A stretch of DNA of 64,000 nucleotides from Streptococcus salivarius (GTDB taxonomy: Bacteria > Bacillota > Bacilli > Lactobacillales > Streptococcaceae), in the NCBI RefSeq assembly GCF_000785515.1, contig NZ_CP009913.1:2062001-2126000 (forward strand), written 5' to 3'. Made by a program: the position numbers and the translations under genes. Below are positions 40,128-50,533 of this stretch, piece by piece (position 1 is the stretch's first letter; each line of letters starts with the position of its first letter). The notes under the pieces are model-generated. The model did no database searches. It had not been told where the DNA came from and worked only from the letters and a program-made list of their open reading frames with translations.

Positions 40128-40472
40128 TTATTTTTCTGACACAACTACTGTTACGTGAGTTGTGCGTTTGTTGATTGGTGAAGCTGAACCTTTCGCACGT
40201 GGACGGAAACGTTTCATTGTTGGTCCTTCGTTTGCGAATGTTTCAGATACTACCAAGTTAGCTTTTTCCAAACCAAAGTTGTTTTCTGCGTTAGCGATAG
40301 CAGAGTTAAGAGTTTTCTCAACAATGCGAGCTGCTTTGTTTGGAGTGAATTTCAAGATTGCGATTGCATCAGCAACGTTCTTACCACGGATAAGATCAAG
40401 AACAAGACGTGTTTTACGAGGTGAAACACGCACTGTACGAGCCATTGCTTTAGCTGAAGTAATTTCTGCCAT
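40128..40472 (-). CDS. rplV: Ribosomal protein L22
   Basis: 114 residues with the tunnel loop ([17 protein letters not shown]); macrolide resistance in streptococci can arise by changes here, and none is obvious. Confidence 0.97.
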   Translation of the reverse strand: MAEITSAKAMARTVRVSPRKTRLVLDLIRGKNVADAIAILKFTPNKAARIVEKTLNSAIANAENNFGLEKANLVVSETFANEGPTMKRFRPRAKGSASPINKRTTHVTVVVSEK

Positions 40473-40487
40473 TGTGTCCTCCTCCTA

Positions 40488-40767
40488 TTAACGACGTGTT
40501 TTCTTATCGTCAGCTGCGTGACCTTTGTAAGTACGAGTTGGTGCAAATTCACCAAGTTTGTGACCTACCATGTCTTCTTGGATGTAAACAGGAACGTGTT
40601 TACGTCCATCATAAACTGCGATAGTGTATCCGATGAAACTTGGGAAAATCGTTGAACGACGTGACCAAGTTTTAATTACTTTTTTCTTTTCGTCATTTGC
40701 TTGAGCTTCAACTTTTTTTCATCAAATGCTCATCGACGAAAGGTCCTTTTTTAAGACTACGTCCCAT
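40488..40767 (-). pseudogene. rpsS: Ribosomal protein S19 gene with a one-base frameshift
   Basis: Start ATG 40765-40767 reads [18 protein letters not shown] and then stops at once (AGT TGA). The rest of S19 continues in another frame ([16 protein letters not shown]...) to the TAA at 40488. The region is 280 nt, one more than 92 codons plus stop. The extra base lies in a run of seven A on the minus strand (T run 40713-40719 on plus); six would restore the frame. S19 is essential, so a sequencing or assembly error is most likely. Transcript slippage or +1 frameshifting on the A run is the alternative. Confidence 0.93.
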
Positions 40768-40860
40768 TTTGTAGTTTTCTCCTTTAAATTAAATGTACCA
40801 CAGCGGCTTGCACTAAGAAGTGCTACCGAGTTGGCGGATGTTATGTGCTAAGCGACTAAA

Positions 40861-41694
40861 TTATTTTTCGTTACGACGACGAACAATAAGTTTGTCAGAT
40901 TTAGCTTTCTTGTTACGAGTTTTAAGACCAAGCGCAGGTTTACCCCATGGAGTAGATGGCGCTTTACGTCCAACTGGTGCTTTACCTTCACCACCACCGT
41001 GTGGGTGATCGTTAGGGTTCATTACAGAACCACGAACTGTTGGGCGAACACCTTTCCAGCGATTACGGCCGGCTTTACCAAGGTTGATAAGTGATTGTTG
41101 TTCGTTACCTACAGTACCGATAGTTGCACGACATGTACCAAGAACCATACGAACTTCGCCTGATTGAAGACGAACAAGTACGTATTTACCTTCTTGACCC
41201 AAAACTTGAGCAGATGCACCAGCAGCACGGATAAGTTCAGCACCTTTACCTGGTTGAAGCTCAATGTTGTGGATAACTGTACCAACTGGGATGTTTGCAA
41301 GTGGAAGAGCGTTACCAACTTTGATATCCGCATCTGGACCTGAAACGATACGTTGACCTACTTCAAGACCTTTAGGTGCGATGATGTAAGCTTTAACCCC
41401 GTCAGTGTAGTGTACAAGAGCGATGTTTGCAGTACGGTTTGGATCATACTCAATTGTTTTAACAACTGCTTCAACGCCATCTTTGTTACGTTTGAAGTCA
41501 ATCAAACGGTAGTGACGTTTGTGTCCGCCACCTTGGTGACGTACAGTGATACGACCGTTGTTGTTACGACCAGCTTTGTTCTTAAGAGAAACAAGCAATG
41601 ATTTTTCAGGAGTGCTTGTAGTGATTTCTGCGAAATCCAAAGAAGTCATGTTACGACGGCCATTTGTCGTTGGTTTATAAACTTTAATACCCAC
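40861..41694 (-). CDS. rplB: Ribosomal protein L2
   Basis: 277 residues, peptidyl transferase centre assembly. Conserved [23 protein letters not shown] including the histidine-rich loop. A 93-nt spacer to rpsS carries a GCACT/AGTGC hairpin. Confidence 0.97.
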   Translation of the reverse strand: MGIKVYKPTTNGRRNMTSLDFAEITTSTPEKSLLVSLKNKAGRNNNGRITVRHQGGGHKRHYRLIDFKRNKDGVEAVVKTIEYDPNRTANIALVHYTDGVKAYIIAPKGLEVGQRIVSGPDADIKVGNALPLANIPVGTVIHNIELQPGKGAELIRAAGASAQVLGQEGKYVLVRLQSGEVRMVLGTCRATIGTVGNEQQSLINLGKAGRNRWKGVRPTVRGSVMNPNDHPHGGGEGKAPVGRKAPSTPWGKPALGLKTRNKKAKSDKLIVRRRNEK

Positions 41695-41711
41695 GTTAAT
41701 TTCTCCTTTGA

Positions 41712-42008
41712 TTATTCAGCTTCAGCTGCAAACAACTCGATTGCTTTAGAATCAGCTGTAAGAGTGATGATAGCTTTTTTAGTTTTTGAAGTGAAACCAG
41801 TGTAACGTCCAACACGTTTTTGTTTTGGTTTAACAGTTACAGTGTTCACGCTAGCAACTTTAACACCTTCAAATGCAGCTTCAACTGCTTGTTTGATCAA
41901 GAGTTTGTGTGCACGTGTATCAACTTCGAAAGTGTATTTTCCTGCTTCAAGAGCAACCATAGATTTCTCAGTGATAACAGGTTTTTTGATTACGTCATAC
42001 AAATTCAT
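41712..42008 (-). CDS. rplW: Ribosomal protein L23
   Basis: 98 residues at the tunnel exit, dock for trigger factor and SRP. Overlaps the rplD stop by one base. Confidence 0.96.
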   Translation of the reverse strand: MNLYDVIKKPVITEKSMVALEAGKYTFEVDTRAHKLLIKQAVEAAFEGVKVASVNTVTVKPKQKRVGRYTGFTSKTKKAIITLTADSKAIELFAAEAE

Positions 42009-42631
42009 TATGCAAGAACCTCCTCGATTGATGAGATAGCTTCTTTAGTAACAAGAAGTTTATCTGCGTTTACGATGTCAAGTACACTTGCAGTTGCAGG
42101 AGTTGCAACAGTTACGTTTGCAAGGTTACGTGCTGAAAGTTCAGCGAATTTGTTTCCTTCTTCAACGATAACAAGTACTTTAGAATCGATGCTAAGAGCT
42201 GAAAGAACGTTTGCGAATTCAGCAGTTTTTGGAGCTGCAAATGAAAGAGCTTCAACCGCTACAAATTTATCTTCTGCAACTTTAGCTGAGTAAACAGATT
42301 TCAATGCAAGGCGACGAACTTTTTGAGGAAGTTTGTATCCGTAAGAACGTGGAGTTGGTCCGAAGACAACACCACCACCACGCCATTGTGGTGAGCGGAT
42401 AGAACCTTGACGAGCACGTCCAGTTCCTTTTTGACGCCATGGTTTACGTCCACCACCTGATACTGCTGAACGGTTTTTAACCGCGTGAGTACCTTGGCGA
42501 AGGCTAGCACGTTGGCTGATTACGACATCAAATACTACTGATTCGTTTGGTTCGATACCGAAGATAGCGTCGTTAAGTTCAACTGTGCTAACTTCTTTAC
42601 CAGTTTGGTCAAATAGTTTTACGTTTGCCAT
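42008..42631 (-). CDS. rplD: Ribosomal protein L4
   Basis: 207 residues; extended loop [20 protein letters not shown] reaches into the tunnel (a macrolide resistance hotspot, apparently wild type). L4 is the autogenous regulator of S10 operons in enterobacteria. Confidence 0.97.
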   Translation of the reverse strand: MANVKLFDQTGKEVSTVELNDAIFGIEPNESVVFDVVISQRASLRQGTHAVKNRSAVSGGGRKPWRQKGTGRARQGSIRSPQWRGGGVVFGPTPRSYGYKLPQKVRRLALKSVYSAKVAEDKFVAVEALSFAAPKTAEFANVLSALSIDSKVLVIVEEGNKFAELSARNLANVTVATPATASVLDIVNADKLLVTKEAISSIEEVLA

Positions 42632-42655
42632 TTTTAACTGATTTCTCCTTTCTTA

Positions 42656-43282
42656 TTATTTAGCAGCTTTAACTGCTGATTTGATAGTGATAAGAGATTT
42701 CTTAGCACCTGGTACGTTACCTTTGATAAGGATAACGTTTTTCTCTGGGATAACTTGTACAACTTCAAGGTTTTGAATTGTCACACGGTTGCCACCCATA
42801 CGTCCTGCCAAGTGTTTGTTTTTGAAAACACGGTTAGGCGCAACAGGTCCCATTGAACCTGGACGACGGTGGTAACGAGAACCGTGAGCCATAGGTCCGC
42901 GTGATTGACCATGGCGTTTGATAACACCTTGGAAACCTTTACCTTTTGAAGTACCAGTTACGTCAACAACATCTCCAGCTTCGAATGTGTCAACAGTGAT
43001 TTCTGACCCAACTTCCAAGCCTTCAATGTTTTTGAATTCACGAATGAAGCGCTTAGGAGCTGTGTTAGCTTTCGCTACGTGGCCTTTGGCAGGTTTGTTG
43101 CTCAATACTTCGCGTTTGTCGTCAAAACCAACTTGAACTGCTTCGTAACCGTCTGTTTCAACAGTTTTAACTTGAAGCACAACGTTTGGAGTAGCTTCGA
43201 TGACAGTAACAGGGATAAATTCACCTGCTTCAGTGAAGATTTGAGTCATTCCCACTTTTTTCCCTAAGATTCCTTTTGTCAT
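42656..43282 (-). CDS. rplC: Ribosomal protein L3
   Basis: 208 residues; [16 protein letters not shown] start, [25 protein letters not shown] loop toward the catalytic centre. Confidence 0.97.
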   Translation of the reverse strand: MTKGILGKKVGMTQIFTEAGEFIPVTVIEATPNVVLQVKTVETDGYEAVQVGFDDKREVLSNKPAKGHVAKANTAPKRFIREFKNIEGLEVGSEITVDTFEAGDVVDVTGTSKGKGFQGVIKRHGQSRGPMAHGSRYHRRPGSMGPVAPNRVFKNKHLAGRMGGNRVTIQNLEVVQVIPEKNVILIKGNVPGAKKSLITIKSAVKAAK

Positions 43283-43319
43283 GAGAAAATATTTCCTTTA
43301 CTTTATTGTTTTTTCAAAA

Positions 43320-43380
43320 AGTTTTTTATGAGCGTTTTTTATGCTCAAAAAAAGTTTTTAACGAGCGTTTTTTATGCTCA
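43320..43380 (-). repeat. Two tandem 28-nt hairpin repeats between rpsJ and rplC
   Basis: Copies at 43320-43347 and 43353-43380 match at 26 of 28 positions. Each folds as GAGC...GCTC with an A/T-rich loop and is followed on the minus strand by A5-CTTTTT. Possible weak attenuators or processing sites. Confidence 0.65.
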
Positions 43381-43397
43381 ATGAATCAAGCTTTAAA

Positions 43398-43706
43398 TTA
43401 AAGTTTGATTTCTACGTTCACACCACTTGGAAGATCAAGTTTCATCAAAGCGTCAACTGTTTTTTGAGTTGGGTTGATGATGTCGATAAGACGTTTGTGT
43501 GTACGCATTTCAAATTGTTCGCGAGAATCTTTATATTTGTGAGTCGCACGAATAATTGTGTAGAGACTACGTTCAGTTGGAAGTGGAACTGGCCCAGCAA
43601 CTGTCGCACCTGTGCGAGTTGCAGTTTCTACGATTTTTTCAGCCGCTGTATCAAGCGTACGGTGTTCGTAAGCTTTCAAACGGATACGGATTTTTTTGTT
43701 TGCCAT
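43398..43706 (-). CDS. rpsJ: Ribosomal protein S10 (NusE)
   Basis: 102 residues, 30S head protein that also joins transcription antitermination complexes. First gene of the S10-spc-alpha cluster; [16 protein letters not shown] start. Confidence 0.97.
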   Translation of the reverse strand: MANKKIRIRLKAYEHRTLDTAAEKIVETATRTGATVAGPVPLPTERSLYTIIRATHKYKDSREQFEMRTHKRLIDIINPTQKTVDALMKLDLPSGVNVEIKL

Positions 43707-43841
43707 TTTTTCTCCTCTTTCGTCTATTTAAGATAATAGGCTAGCTCCTCAAGAAAACCAACACGGATTGCGTGGCAGTGCAACCAGGCGTGTCGCAACC
43801 TCTTGTATCATAGCTAAGCGCTGTATTTACAGCACCATAAT
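43707..43841 (-). promoter_or_regulatory. S10 operon leader, structured
   Basis: About 135 nt between promoter and rpsJ. Contains a GCTGTA/TACAGC hairpin near its start and GC-rich segments around 43760-43800 that can pair. Its length suggests an autoregulatory leader; which r-protein would bind is unknown. Confidence 0.45.
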
Positions 43842-43870
43842 ATAATAACAAAAGAACCTACTCATTGCAA
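43842..43870 (-). promoter_or_regulatory. S10 operon promoter
   Basis: Minus strand TTGCAA (43865-43870), 17-bp spacer, TATTAT (43842-43847) with TGT. Confidence 0.75.
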
Positions 43871-43921
43871 GGGATTTTTTAAGTTTTTTTTCTTTTTCTT
43901 TATTTTCTTTTTTGCCTAAAC

Positions 43922-43949
43922 AAAAAAATCCATCTTCGATGGATTTTTT
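43922..43949. terminator. ruvB terminator, symmetrical
   Basis: AAAAAATCCATC/GATGGATTTTTT with TTC loop, ending next to the ruvB stop. Confidence 0.9.
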
Positions 43950-43950
43950 A

Positions 43951-44952
43951 TCAACTTTCTTGAGTGTAGTCGTACCCCATGTGTTCATAGGCTTTAACCG
44001 TTGCAACACGTCCTGTTCGTGTTCGCATAATAAATCCCTTTTGAATTAGATAGGGTTCGTACATATCTTCTACCGTTTCTCGCTCTTCTGCAATATTAAC
44101 TGACAAGGTACCTAGACCAACTGGTCCCCCACCATACATTTCAATCATGGTGCGGAGAATTTTTTGGTCGACATAATCTAGTCCTTCATGGTCCACATCC
44201 AACATAGTCAACGCCTTGTCTGCAATCTTATCATCAATGATGCCATCACCCATGATTTGTGCATAGTCTCTCACGCGCTTAAGTAGGCGGTTAGCAATAC
44301 GAGGGGTCCCACGGCTACGACGTGCTAGCTCTAGAGCAGCTTCAGGTGTTATAGTCATGTCAAAGATTTCTGAAGTACGTTCAATAATTTCCTTCAAATC
44401 TGGTAGCTCATAATATTCCATATGACCATTAATCCCAAAGCGAGCCCTCAATGGATTTGACAACATACCTGCTCGAGTAGTTGCACCTACTAATGTGAAC
44501 GGTGGTAACTCTAGATGGACACTACGACTTGTTTCGCCTGCACCAATCATGATATCGATGTAGTAATCTTCCATAGCACTATAAAGAACTTCTTCAACTG
44601 CCATAGGCATCCGGTGAATCTCATCAATAAATAAGATATCACCTGGCTCCAAGTCATTGAGTATAGCAACTAAATCACCAGCCTTTTCAATTGCTGGCCC
44701 AGACGTCTGCTTTAAATTGACGCCCATCTCATTAGCTATCACAAAAGCCATAGTTGTTTTCCCCAAACCTGGAGGACCAAACAAAAGAGTATGATCTAGG
44801 GCTTCATCACGAAGTTTAGCTGCCTCTATAAAAATCTTTAATTGGTCTTTAACCTTATCTTGACCAATGTATTCCTTAAAGTACTGAGGACGAAGGGTAC
44901 GCTCAACATACTCTTCATCTCCTAGTAAATCATTATCTAATATTCTTGCCAT
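43951..44952 (-). CDS. ruvB: Holliday junction branch migration helicase RuvB
   Basis: 333 residues, AAA+ motor that works with RuvA and RuvC. Walker A GPPGLGKT (59-66), Walker B FIDEIHR, arginine-rich sensor 2 [12 protein letters not shown], winged helix C-terminus. Confidence 0.97.
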   Translation of the reverse strand: MARILDNDLLGDEEYVERTLRPQYFKEYIGQDKVKDQLKIFIEAAKLRDEALDHTLLFGPPGLGKTTMAFVIANEMGVNLKQTSGPAIEKAGDLVAILNDLEPGDILFIDEIHRMPMAVEEVLYSAMEDYYIDIMIGAGETSRSVHLELPPFTLVGATTRAGMLSNPLRARFGINGHMEYYELPDLKEIIERTSEIFDMTITPEAALELARRSRGTPRIANRLLKRVRDYAQIMGDGIIDDKIADKALTMLDVDHEGLDYVDQKILRTMIEMYGGGPVGLGTLSVNIAEERETVEDMYEPYLIQKGFIMRTRTGRVATVKAYEHMGYDYTQES

Positions 44953-45000
44953 AGGCTTATTTTAGCACAAAACAAAAAATGCAGTCAAAATTTGTCCATA

Positions 45001-45025
45001 AAAAAGAAGACAAGACTTGTCTTCT
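45001..45025 (-). terminator. Terminator of the acyltransferase operon
   Basis: AGAAGACAAG/CTTGTCTTCT stem with TTTTTT on the minus strand, 8 nt after the acyltransferase stop. Confidence 0.85.
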
Positions 45026-45032
45026 CTCTTAA

Positions 45033-46856
45033 TTATTTCTTACCACCCTTAACTGGTGCCTTATCAGCTTTCTCTATAGCTTCTTTAATTGTCTTAGTAT
45101 AGAGTTTAGCGCCACGGTTAATTGAGTCGCTATCAGATCCAAAGTGAACCCCATCTGTACCATTCCAGATAGAAATATTTTCTTTAGCCACTTGATACCA
45201 GTCAGCAACTGTCACAAAGTCATATTTCTCCGCCATCTCTAACTCATACTTACGTAACTGAAGCAAAGATTGAGCCTCGTTACCAGATTTACTTCCATTA
45301 TATGGTGTTACAAAGATAATATGGTGACCCTTAGGTAAATTCTTGATGATTTTATTAATAACGCCTTTATAGTCGTCAATCTCATTAACACCACCAGCAA
45401 TGACAACATCCTTAGCAAGAGCATTACTATCCGCGTAATCTTTAAGCAAATCGTTGATTGTTGATAGGTTACGACTGACTACTGCATCTATAGCGACATT
45501 ATCAATACTTGATTCCAGCTGATCTTTTGATCTAAGAGCTACGGAGTCCCCTAAAACTGTCACTCCCTTATTCACACCAAATGAAGTAGCCTGACTGTTC
45601 TCCGCATTTGTACGAGTTAATTTCATTTTAGTCTGAGCTTGCGACAACCCATTAGCTTCTAAATCTTTCTCAAAGTTCCCTACAGCCGGCGCAAAGAGAG
45701 AAATAAGCACTGTAATTAAGGTAAGACCACTAAATACATAAAGCACAATATGTCGGTACGGCGTCAAGTCTAAGTCTATTCCAAAGAGACTGGCCTTTCT
45801 TCCTGCAATAAATGGCTCTATTATATAGTAGGAAAGTGTCGCAAAAACAATTGACAGAATCGTTGTCAGAATGACTGCAATAATATTATTGGTCAATTGA
45901 CTAAAGATAATATATAGTGGCCAGTGAAAAAGATAGACACTATAGCTGATTTCTGCCAGATAACTAATAAGAGCAGGCTCTGATTTTCCAGGCAATTTCT
46001 CATGGAGGACACGGGCAGAGTAAATCATAACAGCCGTGAACAAACTAGCCAAAACAAAACCAAATAGGTAGGTGATGCGTTCCTCAAAATGAAGGACTAA
46101 GCCCAACAATACGAGCAAGGCAAAACTTCCTGCCATATAAAGGACTGTCTTTTTCAGAGTCCAAAGACGTATATTTTTCTTGAACCTAGCGGTCGTTTCA
46201 TACACACCTGAAAGTGTCGCAAAGAGAGAACCTAGGAAGAATGGATAGGCATGCGTAATTGATGAGAAATATAAGCGAGAAAAACTATCAACAAAGAAAG
46301 CACTAATAAACATTGATAGGAAGCTCACCATAAAGCAGGCAAGAGATACCATAAAGACTAGGCCTCTAAATTGATTTTGGTGTTTGACACGCTTAGCTAG
46401 GAACCAAAGCAAGGCACCCCAAAGAATATAATAGTGAACCTCAATAGCCAGACTCCATGTATGGAGGTAAATATGCTGGTTAAACTGGTTCTCGTAATTT
46501 CCTCCAGTCAGAATCTCATAATAGTTAGTTACAAAACCGATAACAGAGGTAATTTGACGTCCAATACCTGCAATAAAATCATTTCGAACCAAGAGTGCCA
46601 AAGGGGTACAGATAAGCACCATCAACACAAGTGGCGGTACTATCCGGTAGAAGCGTCGTCGCATAAAACCAAGGTAATCAATGCGATGCGTCCGAGATAC
46701 CTCATCGATCAAAAGCGCTGTAATCAAATACCCTGAGAAGGTAAAGAAGACATCAACACCGATGAAGCCCCCAGGAAGAACACTTGGGAAGAAATGATAG
46801 ATCAGAACCAAAAATAGTCCTGTCACACGAATATAAGAAAACCAGTTAATTCTCAT
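45033..46856 (-). CDS. OatA-like acyltransferase, membrane domain plus SGNH domain
   Basis: 607 residues. An N-terminal acyltransferase 3 domain with about ten or eleven helices (1-400, with GVDVFFTFSGYLIT and LHTWSLAIEVHYYI) is followed by an extracellular SGNH hydrolase-like domain (about 430-600, GDSVAL and DGVHFG near the C-terminus). By analogy with OatA it moves acetyl groups across the membrane onto cell wall glycans; the acceptor is not certain. Starts 4 nt inside the MORN gene. Confidence 0.88.
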   Translation of the reverse strand: MRINWFSYIRVTGLFLVLIYHFFPSVLPGGFIGVDVFFTFSGYLITALLIDEVSRTHRIDYLGFMRRRFYRIVPPLVLMVLICTPLALLVRNDFIAGIGRQITSVIGFVTNYYEILTGGNYENQFNQHIYLHTWSLAIEVHYYILWGALLWFLAKRVKHQNQFRGLVFMVSLACFMVSFLSMFISAFFVDSFSRLYFSSITHAYPFFLGSLFATLSGVYETTARFKKNIRLWTLKKTVLYMAGSFALLVLLGLVLHFEERITYLFGFVLASLFTAVMIYSARVLHEKLPGKSEPALISYLAEISYSVYLFHWPLYIIFSQLTNNIIAVILTTILSIVFATLSYYIIEPFIAGRKASLFGIDLDLTPYRHIVLYVFSGLTLITVLISLFAPAVGNFEKDLEANGLSQAQTKMKLTRTNAENSQATSFGVNKGVTVLGDSVALRSKDQLESSIDNVAIDAVVSRNLSTINDLLKDYADSNALAKDVVIAGGVNEIDDYKGVINKIIKNLPKGHHIIFVTPYNGSKSGNEAQSLLQLRKYELEMAEKYDFVTVADWYQVAKENISIWNGTDGVHFGSDSDSINRGAKLYTKTIKEAIEKADKAPVKGGKK

Positions 46857-47263
46857 CCTTTAAAAATCCCCTGTTTAAATTTCCCTTTGTAGGTAACCTT
46901 ATTTTCAGTAGTCAATTTTCCTTGGCCATCGGCTTGGCCAGACTTGAACTCACCTTGATAAATCCAACCCTCATGAGATTTGAAGGTTCCTTGACCATTA
47001 AAGGAACCATTCTTAAATTCTCCTGTGTAGGTATCACCATTGTCATAGGTCAAAGTTCCTTGACCATTCAAACGGTGGTTCTGCATCTGACCTTTATAGG
47101 TAATCTTAGTCCCATCAATCTTGATAGAATGTTGCGTTTTTATAGTCACCAAAAACAAGGACAGGGCACATAAAATAATAACCCCTACTGTGATACGCTC
47201 AAATTGATTTCGGTCAATATCAATATTTTTAAAATCAAAATCCTTTAGTTGTTTAAAATTCAT
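46853..47263 (-). CDS. MORN repeat membrane protein
   Basis: 136 residues: short cytoplasmic part, one membrane helix (about 25-42), then about four MORN repeats (YKGQM..NGQGTLTY, YTGEF..NGQGTF, YQGEF..DGQGKL, YKGKF). Role unknown. Overlaps both neighbours by 4 nt (ATGA), so it is probably made with the acyltransferase and phosphatase. Confidence 0.85.
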   Translation of the reverse strand: MNFKQLKDFDFKNIDIDRNQFERITVGVIILCALSLFLVTIKTQHSIKIDGTKITYKGQMQNHRLNGQGTLTYDNGDTYTGEFKNGSFNGQGTFKSHEGWIYQGEFKSGQADGQGKLTTENKVTYKGKFKQGIFKG

Positions 47264-47694
47264 TGTCTATCCTTAATCCACTGTAACCAGTCTCGACAAC
47301 CTGCAGTTACCAATTTATATGTTTCTTCAAAGTCACCTGTGTACCATGGGTCCGGCACTCCACCAGGTCTGAAAAGCTTGATTTTATCGTCATAATGCCC
47401 TGCAGATATCTGTAGAAGATCCTCAACATTTGACTCATCCATTCCCACAACTAGATCAAAGAACTCAAAATCAGCCTGACTAATCTGCTGTGAGCCCTTG
47501 GAAGAGTCAAAAGAAATAGCATATTTCCTTAAAATCTTTTGGGTACCTTGATGAACTGGATTTCCATGCTCCCATGAAGATGTCGCGCGACTTTCGATAT
47601 GCAAAGACTCTCCTTGGTCCAGCTCTTTCATCACAAATTCTGCCATTGGGCTACGACAAATATTCCCCAGACAAACAAATACAATCTTCTTCAT
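47260..47694 (-). CDS. Low molecular weight protein-tyrosine phosphatase
   Basis: 144 residues. P-loop CLGNICRS (Cys8 nucleophile, Arg14) and the general acid in DPWY. In streptococci such enzymes reverse tyrosine phosphorylation. First gene of a three-gene overlapping operon. Confidence 0.93.
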   Translation of the reverse strand: MKKIVFVCLGNICRSPMAEFVMKELDQGESLHIESRATSSWEHGNPVHQGTQKILRKYAISFDSSKGSQQISQADFEFFDLVVGMDESNVEDLLQISAGHYDDKIKLFRPGGVPDPWYTGDFEETYKLVTAGCRDWLQWIKDRQ

Positions 47695-47928
47695 TATTCA
47701 CCTCTTGCCCAAAGCTATTAAGAGATATGCTCACTTATTTTCTTTGTCAAAATTACGAACACACTTTTAAATCATGAAAGTAGGTTCTCATTAATTTTCA
47801 TTTAATCAATCCATATTATACCGAAAAACTAATCAAATAGAAAGGTTTCTCTCCTAATCATATCGAAAAATTAGTAACCTTTTTTAATAGTTGCAACATT
47901 CATATTAATCCATAAGTTTAAGGCGTGA

Positions 47929-47962
47929 GAAAAGAGAACCTAGTTTCCTAGATTCTCCTTTT
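47929..47962 (-). terminator. purA terminator
   Basis: AAAAGAGAACCTAG pairs with CTAGATTCTCCTTTT with small mismatches, loop TTTC, 8 nt after purA. Confidence 0.75.
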
Positions 47963-47969
47963 GTTGGCT

Positions 47970-49350
<1,381 letters not shown>

Positions 49351-49364
49351 TCGCGTTACAGTTT

Positions 49365-49394
49365 ATTATAGCAGAAAAAAGGCTATTTGTTCAA
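49365..49394 (-). promoter_or_regulatory. purA promoter
   Basis: Minus strand TTGAAC, 18-bp spacer, TATAAT with TGC. Confidence 0.7.
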
Positions 49395-49511
49395 CGTTGA
49401 AAGCGCTTCTTACGAAATATTCTGACAGTTATGTCTCGGTTTGCGACTGGTTGCTTACTGTGTATTTTATGTAAAACTACCAGCTATTTTATGACTAAAT
49501 AATTCTACTAG

Positions 49512-50018
49512 CTATTTAACCTGCTTCATATAATGATTTAACTGCCTTTGATTCTTTAAAATAATTGTCTTGTCAGAATAATTTTTAATAACTACATTAT
49601 ATTGCTCGACATATTTTTTAGAACGTCCGTCTAATAAAATCCATTTCACAAATGCAAAATCAAATTTTTCATTACAGTCTTCTGCCATGCTAGGACGTGT
49701 CTTTCCCCTATATGTTAAATAGCGCCTAAATGCCCGATAGAGACAATTAACTCTGTTAAAGTTGAAATAGACAATACAGTCAGCTTCCCTCATGCGTTCT
49801 TCATAAAGACAGGCCGAGTAATTCCCTTCAATAATCCAATCACGTTGTAGCATAAATGTTGATATATCGTCAGTCATTTCATCAACTGTTCGCTCTTGCC
49901 AATTTGATGTGAAATGAATTTTATCTAAATGAAGAACCTCACAATTGTAGTGTTGACCTAAAAAGTTTGCCAAAGTAGACTTTCCAGAGCCGCTATAGCC
50001 AATGATTGCAATTTTCAA
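49512..50018 (-). CDS. P-loop kinase-like protein (FlaR / topology modulation family)
   Basis: 168 residues; Walker A GYSGSGKST (7-15) and an adenylate kinase-like fold with LHLDKIHF and the IIEGNY segment. Called DNA topology modulation protein in many genomes, but its substrate is not known. Last chromosomal gene before the proposed element. Confidence 0.8.
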   Translation of the reverse strand: MKIAIIGYSGSGKSTLANFLGQHYNCEVLHLDKIHFTSNWQERTVDEMTDDISTFMLQRDWIIEGNYSACLYEERMREADCIVYFNFNRVNCLYRAFRRYLTYRGKTRPSMAEDCNEKFDFAFVKWILLDGRSKKYVEQYNVVIKNYSDKTIILKNQRQLNHYMKQVK

Positions 50019-50169
50019 TACAGGTCTCCTTTTTCAATTCTGTTTCCTGACTAATATCATAACACAAAGCATATATCTTAGAAGGAATTATCATTTGGAA
50101 CAACTCTCGTTTGGACAAACAAGCACGTAAAGTTCTGTTTAAAGTGAGTTCTTTCTTAGAAAAATAAAA

Positions 50170-50198
50170 AAAAAGAGACCTACAATCAAGTCTCTTTT
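50170..50198 (-). terminator. Stranded terminator, probably of tRNA-Lys
   Basis: Minus strand AAAAGAGAC/GTCTCTTTT with 10-nt loop and a nine-T tail. No gene reads into it now on this strand except across the element. It lies 12 nt outside the left repeat, where the tRNA-Lys transcript would end without the insertion. Confidence 0.7.
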
Positions 50199-50209
50199 CG
50201 ATATTAAAC

Positions 50210-50220
50210 TGCCCCCTACA
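50210..50220. repeat. Proposed left attachment core
   Basis: TGCCCCCTACA, an exact copy of 56703-56713, the 3' end of tRNA-Lys. Proposed end of the integrated element. Confidence 0.65.
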
Positions 50221-50323
50221 TGAATTTGTAAGAACTTTTCATATTGAAAATAAACAAAAATGTTGAAATATAGCTGATTTTAGGGAAATACTTTTAGGTA
50301 TTTTCAATGTCAGGATTTAAAAA

Positions 50324-50343
50324 TGGGGCAAAAGTGGGGCAAA
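50324..50343 (+). repeat. Left paired TGGGGCAAA repeats (likely integrase arm sites)
   Basis: Two copies start at 50324 and 50335, 11 bp apart, one helical turn. The same word is paired near the right end. Confidence 0.6.
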
Positions 50344-50414
50344 AACAAATTAACGAAAAAAATATCGAGTTCGTGCATCAAGTAAATGATAAATTGCAAG
50401 AATAAGTGCAACAT

Positions 50415-50522
50415 TTACTCGAACTCATCCTCTAGAGCTTCACTAGCAGTTCTGTAAGCTAAACATTTTCGTGGTCGGTGATTGATATCATATAAAGCCT
50501 TGGTTCCCAAAGCTTTTTTATG
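50415..50522 (-). pseudogene. IS30 family transposase, C-terminal remnant
   Basis: About 35 codons in frame to a TAA read KALYDINHRPRKCLAYRT and on, which resembles the conserved NxRPRKCLxYxT end of IS30-type transposases. A stop codon precedes it. Only a scar remains. Confidence 0.6.
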
Positions 50523-50533
50523 TTATAAACTCA

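Noticed and set aside
40352..40555. 67-residue open frame across the rplV-rpsS junction
   Set aside because: Shadow in the wrong frame; the true genes are rplV and the frameshifted rpsS.
49395..49425. cre or competence box near AAGCGCTT and TACGAAAT upstream of purA
   Set aside because: Only the central half matches cre, and the com-box consensus TACGAATA is not met.
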